64,000 nucleotides of DNA from Sphingorhabdus sp. Its GTDB lineage: Bacteria > Pseudomonadota > Alphaproteobacteria > Sphingomonadales > Sphingomonadaceae. The notes under the pieces were generated by a model, which did no database searches, was not told the DNA's origin, and saw nothing but the letters and a program-made list of their open reading frames with translations. The position numbers and the translations under genes were made by a program. The stretch lies in the NCBI RefSeq assembly GCF_023910635.1, contig NZ_JAAVVZ010000006.1, forward strand, positions 62,001-126,000. Direction: 5' to 3'. Shown piece by piece: positions 53,858 to 62,551 of the stretch (position 1 is the first letter of the stretch; the number at the start of each line of letters is the position of its first letter).

Positions 53858-55890
53858 TGACAGAATCGGGCAATTCATTGACAGACTGGACAGGCCCCTA
53901 TGGCGGACTGCCGCCATTTGACGCTGCGACACCTGCTGCAATTGAAGATGCGACGCTGGCCGCCCTTGCGGAGAAGCGCGCTGAAGTGGCCGCAATTGTA
54001 GACAATCCCGCACCAGCGACATTCAATAATTGCGTCGCCGCACTTGAAGATGCGGGCCGTGCTCTGCGCCGGGTTGCCGCGCTGACAGCAGCCTTGTTCT
54101 CGACCCGCAATTTGGACGGCATGGCCGAAGTTGACCGGCGTCTCGCGCCACTGCACGAGAAGCTTGAAGACGAAATCGCCCACCACCCCCAATTGTTTGC
54201 CCGCATTGATGCGGTTTGCCGGGATACCACACTCACCGCTGAGCAGGCACGCCTTGCTGAGGTTATTCGTGCCCGATTTGTGCGGCGCGGTGCTCTGCTA
54301 TCACCAGACACGCGATCGGCAATCGCAACGCTGAACGGACGCATCTCCGAGATCCAGTCGCAAGCCCATGCCAATTTGGGCGCCGATGCCGCCGCCCGCT
54401 TTGTGTTGATAGAAAGCGAAGCCGAACTCGTCGGTTTGCCGGAAGCAGCGCTTGCGGCGGCGCGCAAGCTGGCAATCGAAAAAGGGCATCCGGGCAAGTT
54501 CGCAATCGCCAATGCCCGACCCGCCGTCTGGGCGGTGCTTCAGCTGTGTCACAATCGGGATGTTCGCAGGCAAGTTCGCGACATGTGGATGACACGCAGC
54601 GCGACCGATGGCCCGAACGACAATCGGCGACTGTTGGCAGAGCTGGTGACTTTGCGCGGCGAAAAGGCTCGTCTGCTGGGCTATGAAAGCTATGCCCATT
54701 ACGCCATCGACGGGAAAATGGCGGGCTCGCCAGATATCGTGCGGGCACAGTTGATGGAGGTCTTTCGACCTGTGCGGCGCGATAGTGTCGCACGTATCAA
54801 TATGCTGCAGGCCTTGGCCGACACCGACGGTCTGGATGACAAGGTGCGCGCCTGGGACTGGCTCTATTATCTCGACAAGCATCGCAAGGCCCAGTTCGGG
54901 CTCGATAGCGAAGCGATGAAGGCCTATCTCTCCATCGATAATGTGCTGGCAATGATCTTCTCGACCGCCCAGCGTCTGCATGGTGTGACCTTCACCGCAC
55001 TACCCGAAGCGCCGCGCGTCCATCCTGATGTGCAGGTCTATGAAGTGGCGCGCGGTGATGACGTGATTGGCGTCCTATGGATGGACCTGCTAACGCGAGA
55101 AGGCAAAATGCGTGGGTCGTGGCAAGCGGAAATACAGGCAGCGGAAGATTTCACCGGGCGGCGGCTGTGTTTTTCCAATGTCTGCTCCAACATCGACAAG
55201 CCTGCGGATGGCCCGATTCTGATGGGTTGGGAATATGCCAATGTGCTGTTCCATGAATTTGGTCATGCCATGCATATGCTCATGAGCCGTGCGCGCTACC
55301 CTTCGCTCGGGTCGATGGGGGTCGAATGGGATCTTGTCGAGCTGCCGTCACAGCTCAATGAACGTTGGCTCTATGACCGCGATCTCCTTCGCCAGTATGC
55401 GCGCCACTGGCAGACGGGCGAAGCGATTCCGGATGCAATGGTCGATGCCATCGAGGCTGGATTCCGCTTTGACGGCGTTTTCAGCGTCAGGTTGGAATAT
55501 CTTATGCCAACGCTGGTTGATCTGAACATGCATCTTGCCGCGCGCGGCGATCCCGTGGACCCGCTTGCTATCGAACGCCAGGTCTATGAAGAACTGGCAG
55601 CGCCGGATGCAATTGACCCGATCTTCTTCCTACCACAACAATATCACAGCTTTACCGAAGCTTATGCCGGCGCGCTGTATTCCTATCTGTGGGCCGATGT
55701 CATGGTCGCCGATGTGATTGAGGCATTTGAGAACGCACCCGAAAAGCTTTACGATGCCCAAGTCGCAGCCAAATGGCGCGATGCAATCCTTTGTGTTGGC
55801 ACTTCAGTGGGCGGCGCACAGGCGTTCCGCAACTTCCGCGGACGCGATCCTGATCCCGGAGCCTTGCTTCGGCGGTTTGCTCTGGCGTAA
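53857..55890 (+). CDS. M3-family oligoendopeptidase
   Basis: A 677-aa M3 metallopeptidase with the zinc motif HEFGH in LFHEFGHAMHML and the long helical N-terminal half usual for thimet-like oligopeptidases. M3 enzymes cut peptides up to about 20 residues in the cytosol. The ATG at 53857 overlaps the previous stop; it ends the plus-strand operon of the IYD-like gene. The C-terminal YSYLWADVMVADVIEAFE segment is typical of the family. Confidence 0.9.
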   Translation: MTESGNSLTDWTGPYGGLPPFDAATPAAIEDATLAALAEKRAEVAAIVDNPAPATFNNCVAALEDAGRALRRVAALTAALFSTRNLDGMAEVDRRLAPLHEKLEDEIAHHPQLFARIDAVCRDTTLTAEQARLAEVIRARFVRRGALLSPDTRSAIATLNGRISEIQSQAHANLGADAAARFVLIESEAELVGLPEAALAAARKLAIEKGHPGKFAIANARPAVWAVLQLCHNRDVRRQVRDMWMTRSATDGPNDNRRLLAELVTLRGEKARLLGYESYAHYAIDGKMAGSPDIVRAQLMEVFRPVRRDSVARINMLQALADTDGLDDKVRAWDWLYYLDKHRKAQFGLDSEAMKAYLSIDNVLAMIFSTAQRLHGVTFTALPEAPRVHPDVQVYEVARGDDVIGVLWMDLLTREGKMRGSWQAEIQAAEDFTGRRLCFSNVCSNIDKPADGPILMGWEYANVLFHEFGHAMHMLMSRARYPSLGSMGVEWDLVELPSQLNERWLYDRDLLRQYARHWQTGEAIPDAMVDAIEAGFRFDGVFSVRLEYLMPTLVDLNMHLAARGDPVDPLAIERQVYEELAAPDAIDPIFFLPQQYHSFTEAYAGALYSYLWADVMVADVIEAFENAPEKLYDAQVAAKWRDAILCVGTSVGGAQAFRNFRGRDPDPGALLRRFALA

Positions 55891-56148
55891 ACAGTCAGTT
55901 CGAAGTTTGCCTGGGGCAACAATCGAAGCAGTCACCGACGAAGACATAATGCGCTTTCATTACTCATCCACGCCCCTGACCGGACCAGCTTAGGTCTGCA
56001 ACCCGCTCTCATACGGACCGTGTTGCTGCGCTTTGCTCATCCGGCCCGACTAGCAGCGCACCTGAGGATCGGCCATCGCTTTGACATCGCTTTTTGGTGC
56101 TTTTTCCGATCCGCGCGGTTATTCTACCACGCTTGAAAAAGCCCTAGG
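55891..56148. other. Non-coding stretch between M3 gene and IS481
   Basis: No gene, RNA or repeat is recognisable. A pyrimidine-rich, T-run stretch occurs near 56090-56105, but I cannot pair a clear terminator stem with it. The CCTAGG at 56143-56148 is the left target duplication of the IS. Confidence 0.4.
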
Positions 56149-57167
56149 TGTTTAGTCCCGGCATTTGATGGTGTATTATTCAGCCATCAATGGAAGGACT
56201 CGCTATGGGACAAATTCTACACGGGAGCGCCCGCACGACAGCGGCGGTCCGTCGAGCAATACAACATAGTCAAGAGAGCCTGATTGTGCTTTCGAAGCGT
56301 TACAGCATTAACCCCAAGACGGTAGCCAAATGGAAGCGGCGCACGTCTGTCACCGATCATCCTACTGGCCCCAAGGATGCCAAGTCCACCGTCCTGACTA
56401 TCGAGGAAGAAGCCATCGTCGTCGCCTTTCGTCGGCACACGCTGCTGCCGCTGGATGATTGCCTCTACGCCTTGCAGGCAACGATCCCGAACCTGACGCG
56501 CTCATCTCTGCACCGCTGTTTGCAGCGCCACGGGATCAGCCGATTGCCCGAAGTGACGGGAGACAAGGAACCGAAGAAGAAGTTCAAGACATACCCCATT
56601 GGCTACTTCCACATCGACATCGCCGAAGTGCGGACTGCCGAAGGCAAGCTGTACTTGTATGTGGGAATCGACCGCACCAGCAAGTTCGTCTTCGTCCAAC
56701 TCGTCGCCAAGGCAAATAGGATGACAGCCTCAGCCTTCCTGGTCGCCCTGATCAAAGCCGTGCCCTACAAAATCCACACCGTGCTGACCGACAATGGCAT
56801 CCAGTTCACCTTCCCGCCGCGATACGCCAAGGGCCCGACTGCGACCTGTATGTCGCACATGTTCGATCTGCGCTGCGATGAGAACGGGATCGAGCACCGG
56901 CTTACCAAAATCAAGCATCCCTGGACCAATGGCCAGGTCGAACGGATGAACCGGACAATCAAGGAGGCCACCGTCAAACGCTATCACTATGACAGCCATG
57001 CCCAGCTGACTACCCACCTCCAAGACTTCATTGATGCCTACAATTACGGGCGGCGACTGAAAACACTCAAGGGCCTAACACCCTTCGAATACATCTGCAA
57101 AATATGGACAAGCGAACCAGAAAGATTTAGCCTAAACCCAACCCATCAAATGCCGGGACTAAACACC
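56149..57167 (+). mobile_element. IS481-family insertion sequence, complete (1019 bp)
   Basis: Both ends are inverted repeats (TGTTTAGTCCCGGCATTTGA and its complement), flanked by a direct 6-bp duplication CCTAGG (56143-56148 and 57168-57173). This agrees with the NCTAGN target preference known for IS481. The right duplication coincides with the outer border of repeat element C. Ends, duplication and transposase are all intact, so the insertion may be recent. Confidence 0.9.
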
Positions 57168-57170
57168 TAG
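56205..57170 (+). CDS. IS481-family transposase
   Basis: A 321-aa DDE transposase with an N-terminal helix-turn-helix (residues about 10-45, LIVLSKRYSINPKTVAKWKRR) and a catalytic core: first Asp in FHIDIAEVRT, second in VLTDNGIQF, Glu in WTNGQVERMN. The ATG at 56205 has GGAAGGA seven bases before it. The TAG stop is made with the first bases of element C just outside the IS. Confidence 0.93.
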   Translation: MGQILHGSARTTAAVRRAIQHSQESLIVLSKRYSINPKTVAKWKRRTSVTDHPTGPKDAKSTVLTIEEEAIVVAFRRHTLLPLDDCLYALQATIPNLTRSSLHRCLQRHGISRLPEVTGDKEPKKKFKTYPIGYFHIDIAEVRTAEGKLYLYVGIDRTSKFVFVQLVAKANRMTASAFLVALIKAVPYKIHTVLTDNGIQFTFPPRYAKGPTATCMSHMFDLRCDENGIEHRLTKIKHPWTNGQVERMNRTIKEATVKRYHYDSHAQLTTHLQDFIDAYNYGRRLKTLKGLTPFEYICKIWTSEPERFSLNPTHQMPGLNT

Positions 57171-57434
57171 GGTCAGGACCTATTAAATCCACCTTCGCGG
57201 TTTGAGGCCATACTGTTCAGTGCAAGGCGGCAAAGCGCAGGCTTAGTGGTTCTAAGTCTAGCTTTGCCAACGCGGCAATGGACAAAATGGGTCAAATCCG
57301 AAGGACGCCAAAATGGCTTTGATCTCGAAACAAAATGCCCTTGCAGGCAGAATTACTGCCTGCGGCGGCCATTTTCCTTCGATATCTTGGCCATTTTGAC
57401 GCCGCGAAGGTGGATTTAATAGGTCCTGACCCTA
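57170..57434. repeat. Miniature inverted-repeat element C (265 bp)
   Basis: Perfect 33-bp inverted ends at 57170-57202 and 57402-57434, beginning TAGGGTCAGGACC. The inner part matches element A in inverse orientation, with about 80 extra bases near the right end that include a TGCAGGCAG/CTGCCTGC hairpin. An IS481 abuts the left end. Confidence 0.87.
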
Positions 57435-57677
57435 ATGTCCGGCGGCTTGCCAGGTTAAATGCAAGGCAAGTGGCTGGCGGAATTCATGTCCGACGGGCGT
57501 GGCAGGTTGCGCAAGGACCAACCGAAGCGCTCGTTGAAGTAGGGAAGTAATTGCGGCCCTCGCTTCCATATGTGCCAACCATTCAGCAAAGCCAACCGGA
57601 CGACCGATGGTTTCTGCCTTGCGTAATGCGGCATAGGTGAAGGCTTCGGCGAAGGTAATTTCGGGGATGGCGCACAT
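57432..57677 (-). CDS. Small hypothetical protein (81 aa)
   Basis: I do not recognise it. The ATG at 57677 has a good ribosome site (GAGG, four bases upstream), which is why I keep it. The product is helical, with no membrane segment. Its stop TAG is the terminal TAG of element C, so the insertion may have cut a longer gene short. Confidence 0.4.
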   Translation of the reverse strand: MCAIPEITFAEAFTYAALRKAETIGRPVGFAEWLAHMEARAAITSLLQRALRLVLAQPATPVGHEFRQPLALHLTWQAAGH

Positions 57678-57700
57678 TTTACCTCAATTCTGCAGCACCC

Positions 57701-57784
57701 GTCGCCCCAGCGCAGGCTGGGGCCTATCACGCCTGTCGGCCTGCCCATACACACGTGATGGGCACCAGCCTGCGCTGGTGCGAC
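57701..57784. repeat. REP-like palindrome pair
   Basis: GTCGCCCCAGCGCAGGCTGG at 57701 is the near complement of CCAGCCTGCGCTGGTGCGAC ending at 57784, about 36 bases apart, and each arm is itself palindromic (CCAGCGCAGGCTGG). This is the form of sphingomonad REP/BIME repeats. No coding role. Confidence 0.65.
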
Positions 57785-57980
57785 GGTGGTTTTTGCTGGA
57801 TGGGTTGGTTTAGGGGAATGATGCATTTGTTACTGGAATGCCTAAGTTTACAAACATATACCAAAAACGCGGCATTTCTGTAAACTTACCTCAACTTTTC
57901 GGCGTTGGCTTACCGGGTCCGAAAGCCGGGCTGGGGTTCAACACATTCAAAGAGCCGGTCGCGCAACACATGCGGGACTA
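57785..57980. other. Non-coding stretch before IS630
   Basis: No gene is seen. AAGTTTACA near 57845 pairs with TGTAAACTT about 50 bases on, which would make a weak hairpin. Nothing else is recognisable up to the IS630 end. Confidence 0.35.
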
Positions 57981-59152
57981 ATACCAAGCTGCGGTGAGGC
58001 TGACTCAGATTTGGGATTCCCAAACGGTGGAAAGTCTGATTCTATGTTGTTCTTCATTTGGAGGACGTGACATGGGATCAGCGATTAGCTTGCGGGATGA
58101 TTTTGACGGCACTGCCTTGAGGCGACTGGCGCGGAAGTCGAAAAGTGCGAACCAGGCCCGCCGGCTTTTGGCATTGGCCGAGATCTACGACGGTGGCAGC
58201 CGGACAAGGGCGGCGCGGATCGGCGGGGTGGGCTTACAGATCGTGCGTGACTGGGTGGTGAGGTTCAACGCCCGAGGTCCCGATGGGCTGCTCGATGGCA
58301 AGGCCCCGGGAAGACAGTCGCTGCTCAATGATGCCCAGCGCCGCGCGCTTGTCGAAATGGTCGAGTGCGGCCCGATCCCGGCGATCCATGGCGTCGTTCG
58401 CTGGCGGCTGGTCGACTTGGTCCAGTGGCTTCATTACGAATTTGCTGTCTCGCTTGATGCAACGACCGTGGGGCGTGAGCTAAAGAGACTGGGCTATGTC
58501 AAGCTGACGGCGCGGCCTCGCCACTACGCCCAGAACGAGCTTGCGATGGAGGCCTTTAAAAAGGGGGCTTTGCCGCCGAGCTTGCAAAGGTCAGAGCAAC
58601 TCTCCCGAAGGGCACGCCGATAGAGATTTGGTTCCAGGACGAAGCGCGGATTGGCCAGAAGAACAAGATCACGCGGCGTTGGGCCAGACGCGGGACGCGG
58701 CCATCGGCACCCAAAGACCAGCGGACCAAATCGGCCTATATCTTCGGCGCAATCTGCCCGGAGCACGGCAAGGGCGCGGGGCTGGTGCTGCCGTTCTGCA
58801 ATACCGAAACCATGACACTCCATCTGACAGAAATAGCGCTCGCCGTCGCTCCTGGCGCTCACGCTGTTATACTGATGGATCAAGCCGGTTGGCATATGAC
58901 TGACAAGCTGGATGTTCCCGGCAATATCAGCATCATCGCGCTTCCGGCCAAATGTCCTGAACTCAACCCGGTTGAGAATATCTGGCAGTTCATGCGCGAC
59001 AACTGGCTCTCCAACCGGGTGTTCACTTCCCACGACAATATCGTCGACCTCTGCTGCGAGGCGTGGAACAAACTCATAGATCAGCCTTGGCGCATTATGA
59101 CCATCGGGCACCGCAAATGGGCCAGTGGGTTATGATCATTGCAGGTTGGTAT
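57981..59152 (+). mobile_element. IS630-family insertion sequence
   Basis: The ends carry short imperfect inverted repeats (ATACCAAGCTGCGG on the left; ATACCAACCTGCAA read inward from the right). A TA target duplication is expected but I cannot place it uniquely. The interior holds one transposase split between two frames. Boundaries could be off by a few bases. Confidence 0.7.
58072..59135 (+). CDS. IS630-family transposase in two frames (-1 shift)
   Basis: The first frame (58072-58623) encodes the helix-turn-helix half (NQARRLLALAEIYDGGSRTRAARIGGV, then WRLVDLVQWL). The second, in the -1 frame from about 58560 to the stop at 59135, encodes the DDE half: IEIWFQDEARIGQ, HAVILMDQAGWH and LNPVENIWQFMRD. 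The switch falls at AAAAAGGGGG (58558-58567). Several IS families use slippage at such runs to make the fused enzyme; a disabling mutation is the alternative. Confidence 0.75.
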
Positions 59153-59352
59153 AACGCACAGAATCTCAAAACAAATCCTACATTGCAAGCGAAACCTATT
59201 TCGGGGTTATCGCAGTTGTTACCGGAATTCCCTACATCACCCCTCCCCTTTAGGGGAGGGGAAGGGGTGGGGCCTGTCGGCGTTGCGCAAACCTATATGC
59301 CCCACCCCAACCCCGTGGAGCCTCTCGGACCAGTCCGGGGGACTGGTCCCTC

Positions 59353-59623
59353 CACGCCTAAAGGGGAGGGGCTCAATTTCGCATATGCAACGCAGCAAGA
59401 TTATTTCGGGGGATGACGCACCTTTCACCGGAATTCGCACCGTAACTCCCAGCGTGCAATAATTTAGTGCACTGTCACCGTAATTCCCACGCCTAAAGGG
59501 GAGGGGCTCAATTTCGCAATATGCAACGCAGCAAGATTATTTCGGGGGATGACGCACCTTTCACCGGAATTCGCACCGTAACTCCCAGCGTGCAATAATT
59601 TAGTGCACTGTCACCGTAATTCC
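59353..59623. repeat. Tandem duplication of a 135-bp unit
   Basis: Two head-to-tail copies, 59353-59487 and 59488-59623, are identical except for one extra A in the second. The unit carries CCGGAATTC and GTGCACTG and an AGGGGAGGGG stretch. The distal end of copy 2 overlaps the last codons of the hypothetical gene that ends at 59600. Upstream, 59230-59340 holds related G/C-rich inverted sequences. Confidence 0.88.
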
Positions 59624-60064
59624 TGTTGTCGCTAAGTTGTCATAATTGATGATGCCAGTTACTTTATCGATATTCCTTGTTAATGACACGTACGCGTTCA
59701 GCTCAAATGGCACTTCCGGTCTATCAACGAATACACCCGCGCCAACGTTATAACCATTGTAAATTGCAAAGCCGCCCGCAAGTCTCGGATTTACCCGTAA
59801 AACGGGATTTGGGTGGGAACTAGAATAACTTACTTTCTTATTATATGTAACGCCATGTAAAGTTATACCTTCCGTTGCCGCCCAAGAAAGTTGGTCGGCG
59901 TAAGTTGGCGAGGTAGCAATCAGGCGGTTCATAGCATCGGCCAAGCTCTGAAGGTTGACACCGGACAAACCTCCACCAATCTTGATGACCGGAAGCCCAC
60001 TTCCGGGCGAAGGAGTGAGCCTCAGATCCTTTCCGGAACCAGTGACCGAATATGTTCTTGGCAT
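59600..60064 (-). CDS. Hypothetical protein (154 aa)
   Basis: I do not recognise it. There is no signal peptide. The C-terminal two thirds look like alternating beta strands (GGFAIYNGYNVGAGVFVDRPEVPFELNAYVSLTRNI). It starts two bases after the stop of the lipoprotein gene, so the two are probably co-transcribed. Its last eight codons and stop lie in the tandem repeat. Confidence 0.6.
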   Translation of the reverse strand: MPRTYSVTGSGKDLRLTPSPGSGLPVIKIGGGLSGVNLQSLADAMNRLIATSPTYADQLSWAATEGITLHGVTYNKKVSYSSSHPNPVLRVNPRLAGGFAIYNGYNVGAGVFVDRPEVPFELNAYVSLTRNIDKVTGIINYDNLATTGITVTVH

Positions 60065-60066
60065 AT

Positions 60067-61017
60067 CTACTTCTCCTTCTCCGAGTTCGCGATATGAGCT
60101 CGAATAGCGCGTCTAACGTCTTCCTGAATGACTGGGTCACGATAAATATCGAAGTTAACGATGCCCTGCCTACCAGCTAATGAGTACCGACTAATTGCAG
60201 CGGAGCGCTTCCCAAGACTTAAAAGATAGTTGCCATAAACAATCGACGCCGGTCCAAACCCTTTATTGCTCAAGTGCCGAACAACTTGAATTGCGTAGTC
60301 AAAATTAGGGTCTTTGATTTCGAGCACTAAAGTCGCGAGAGCCAACTGCGCGGATGGATTGCCCTTATCTGCAAGTTTGACGAGTTCATTTACCCGTGCT
60401 GGACTTATGCACGCAAAAGGCAGAGCGAGAATGGCACCGCCTACATATTCTCCCATCATATATTCTAGAGGGTCCCAAGATGAATAGGGGCATTCGTCAT
60501 CTCCTCCGGGATAAAACCGCCGGTTTCCAGAAGATTTTGCAGAATATCTTGCAGAAGATATCTCGGAAAATCGGTCGGTAACAATTTGACCAAGTCTTGC
60601 GTTTGTTAACCGGATATCTCTGGCCCGTTCGTAATGAAAGTTTTGCAATACCGCCAGACGTTCTTTGGCTAGGACATGGGCTTCAATCTTTGGCCCCGAA
60701 CTCACGACGCTGGTGGTTACACCCGAAGGTCCAGGTGTAAACATAAGTTGCGACCCACCGCGAGGGGTGGCAGCGATCTGATACAGCTTGATGGCGTTCT
60801 TCAACCCATTTGGTTCAGTTGAATCTTCAAGCCGGATAGCAAGCTCATATTGCGCCTGCTTATCCCCACTTTGCGCCTTTACCGCCATCGCCTGAAAAGA
60901 CCCTCCCGGCTGCAACGACACACCCATATATTGCTGACTCGCACATGCGCTCGTCAACAGCGCCGCTGCCATAAGCGCCGAGAGGCAAGGCAAGTTGGCA
61001 TTGATCTTCATCCGCAT
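60067..61017 (-). CDS. Predicted lipoprotein with Sel1-like helical repeats
   Basis: A 316-aa protein with a lipoprotein signal peptide (LLTSAC lipobox, Cys near residue 25) followed by helical hairpins of Sel1/TPR character (KAQSGDKQAQYELAIRLEDS, LADKGNPSAQLALATLVLE). Sel1 repeats mediate protein contacts. The function is unknown. It is exported and probably anchored at the outer or inner membrane. A 2-base gap links it to the next gene. Confidence 0.7.
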   Translation of the reverse strand: MRMKINANLPCLSALMAAALLTSACASQQYMGVSLQPGGSFQAMAVKAQSGDKQAQYELAIRLEDSTEPNGLKNAIKLYQIAATPRGGSQLMFTPGPSGVTTSVVSSGPKIEAHVLAKERLAVLQNFHYERARDIRLTNARLGQIVTDRFSEISSARYSAKSSGNRRFYPGGDDECPYSSWDPLEYMMGEYVGGAILALPFACISPARVNELVKLADKGNPSAQLALATLVLEIKDPNFDYAIQVVRHLSNKGFGPASIVYGNYLLSLGKRSAAISRYSLAGRQGIVNFDIYRDPVIQEDVRRAIRAHIANSEKEK

Positions 61018-61300
61018 CGCCCCCTCCCCGACTCAATATACATCCACTTTGCGTAGCATAATGGACCAATCCGCCAGATTGGCAAGTAACGTGATGTAGT
61101 TACGATACATTTTACACGTCGGCACCCGCCCTAGGCCGCAAAGCGCGCCCTATATTCTGGCGGGTCATGGTCATTTGCGCACATGGCATAATTGCCAATG
61201 CCGATCTGGCGGCTGATTTGGCCGCCGAACCAATCCGAACGACGTAAGGCAAAACATGGAACCCGGGCGGGGCTATTGGGGGTCGTGACCGCCCCATAAC
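61018..61300. other. Non-coding stretch upstream of the lipoprotein gene
   Basis: About 280 bases with no convincing gene. It should contain the promoter of the minus-strand lipoprotein pair, but no distinct motif stands out. Confidence 0.4.
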
Positions 61301-62551
61301 TCAATCCCATTTCGGCGTCTTGGCAAATTCAGCTTCGCGAAAGGGCGTTTCGTTGAACAGATAGGGGTAATAAAAGCGCCGCAGCCGTTCGTGATAGAAG
61401 CGAATGCGATCCTGGTAGGCAAGGCCTGCGCGCATATCCGTTTTTGCCACGCGATGGAGAAGCGTCTGGACGCCCACGGCAGGCAGGAGGACGCCGGTAC
61501 GAACGGTCAAGCTATCGCGCCTTTCCAAGCCGGCACGATAGGCCTTTGCTTGGCCGCCAGCGGCAAGGTCGCCCAGATGCTGGAATGCATAATACCATTT
61601 CCAGTGGAAGCCGCCTTCGACCGGTTTGGTGTCTTTCCATTCGGGATGGACCTTGAAAAAGGCCTGCATTGTTTCCGCCTTGGGCCGGTCCCAACCACCA
61701 TGGATTTTCTCACGCTGCGCAAGCGTGAGCTCTACACCCTGACGCACCGGCACTACCATGTTGATAGCGAGATGCGCCATAGCAGGAAGGATTAACGTGA
61801 GGACCAGCCAGCTTGCCGCCAATGTCGCGGCATTGGTAACCGAGCTCCAGCCCCGACTACCGATCCACAGGCAGAGCAGGGTCCAGAAGACAAGATACGC
61901 TGCGGAGACCAAAAAGAACATGGCCATGCCGCCAAAATGCGCACCCGAAATTATGGCGCCAACGGCAAAGGGTAGCACCAGCATCAGCCACAACGCACCC
62001 AGCCGCAGGACAATGCGCCGTCGCCATAAACCGCGCTCGCTTCGCGCCATGGCAGCGAGCAGATTGAAACGGCCAGCCTCGCGCTCACCAGACTTGAGAT
62101 CATGGAGCAATATGATCACGAGCAAAGGCGCAATATATGTCAGCACAAACGCCCAGTCGAAGCGGCCCGGCAGCGCCAGCTCCGCATTGTAATTTTCGCT
62201 TTCATAGAGTTGCGCCTCTAGTCCCAGCGCCCGGACGCGCAGGATATAAGGGGCAACATCGCGTTGGCCGATGGCGGCAAAGGCGAGCGGAGATGGCGCG
62301 TCCCATGTTGCATGGAAAGTGTAATAAGCGGCATTTCCGGCATCCCCTTCCTTGGACACCCATTTGGCAATGGCCGCGACATCGGCTGCCTGTTGCGGCT
62401 GGATACGCGCGATAATGTCCCGCTGACGTGACATCTCGGTCATGCCCGCCCAGACACTAAAGATGGATAGAATTGCCATTAACAAAAGTGCGGGCAGCGC
62501 CAGACGTTGCCGCAGGAAAAGCCGAGCTTCGAGTGTCCATAAAGGGCTCAT
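61301..62551 (-). CDS. ABC transporter permease, DUF3526 type (second)
   Basis: A 416-aa membrane protein with one N-terminal helix (about 15-38), a periplasmic domain, then about five helices, as in DUF3526/ABC-2 permeases. The ATG overlaps the previous gene's stop by four bases. The partner ATPase is not in the window and probably lies beyond base 64000. Such systems in sphingomonads often sit near TonB receptors; the substrate is unknown. Confidence 0.8.
   Translation of the reverse strand: MSPLWTLEARLFLRQRLALPALLLMAILSIFSVWAGMTEMSRQRDIIARIQPQQAADVAAIAKWVSKEGDAGNAAYYTFHATWDAPSPLAFAAIGQRDVAPYILRVRALGLEAQLYESENYNAELALPGRFDWAFVLTYIAPLLVIILLHDLKSGEREAGRFNLLAAMARSERGLWRRRIVLRLGALWLMLVLPFAVGAIISGAHFGGMAMFFLVSAAYLVFWTLLCLWIGSRGWSSVTNAATLAASWLVLTLILPAMAHLAINMVVPVRQGVELTLAQREKIHGGWDRPKAETMQAFFKVHPEWKDTKPVEGGFHWKWYYAFQHLGDLAAGGQAKAYRAGLERRDSLTVRTGVLLPAVGVQTLLHRVAKTDMRAGLAYQDRIRFYHERLRRFYYPYLFNETPFREAEFAKTPKWD

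Noticed and set aside
25402-55890. The known microcystin (mlrABCD) pathway
   Set aside because: The S12 hydrolase recalls MlrB, but I see no MlrA-type membrane protease and no MlrC-type enzyme, and the order differs. Only an analogy is kept.
57701-59623. CRISPR array
   Set aside because: The repeats here are palindromic REP-like pairs and a two-copy tandem duplication, with no regular short repeats and unique spacers and no cas genes.
61112-61297. Small minus-strand gene upstream of the lipoprotein
   Set aside because: No ribosome site and no recognisable protein features; treated as non-coding.
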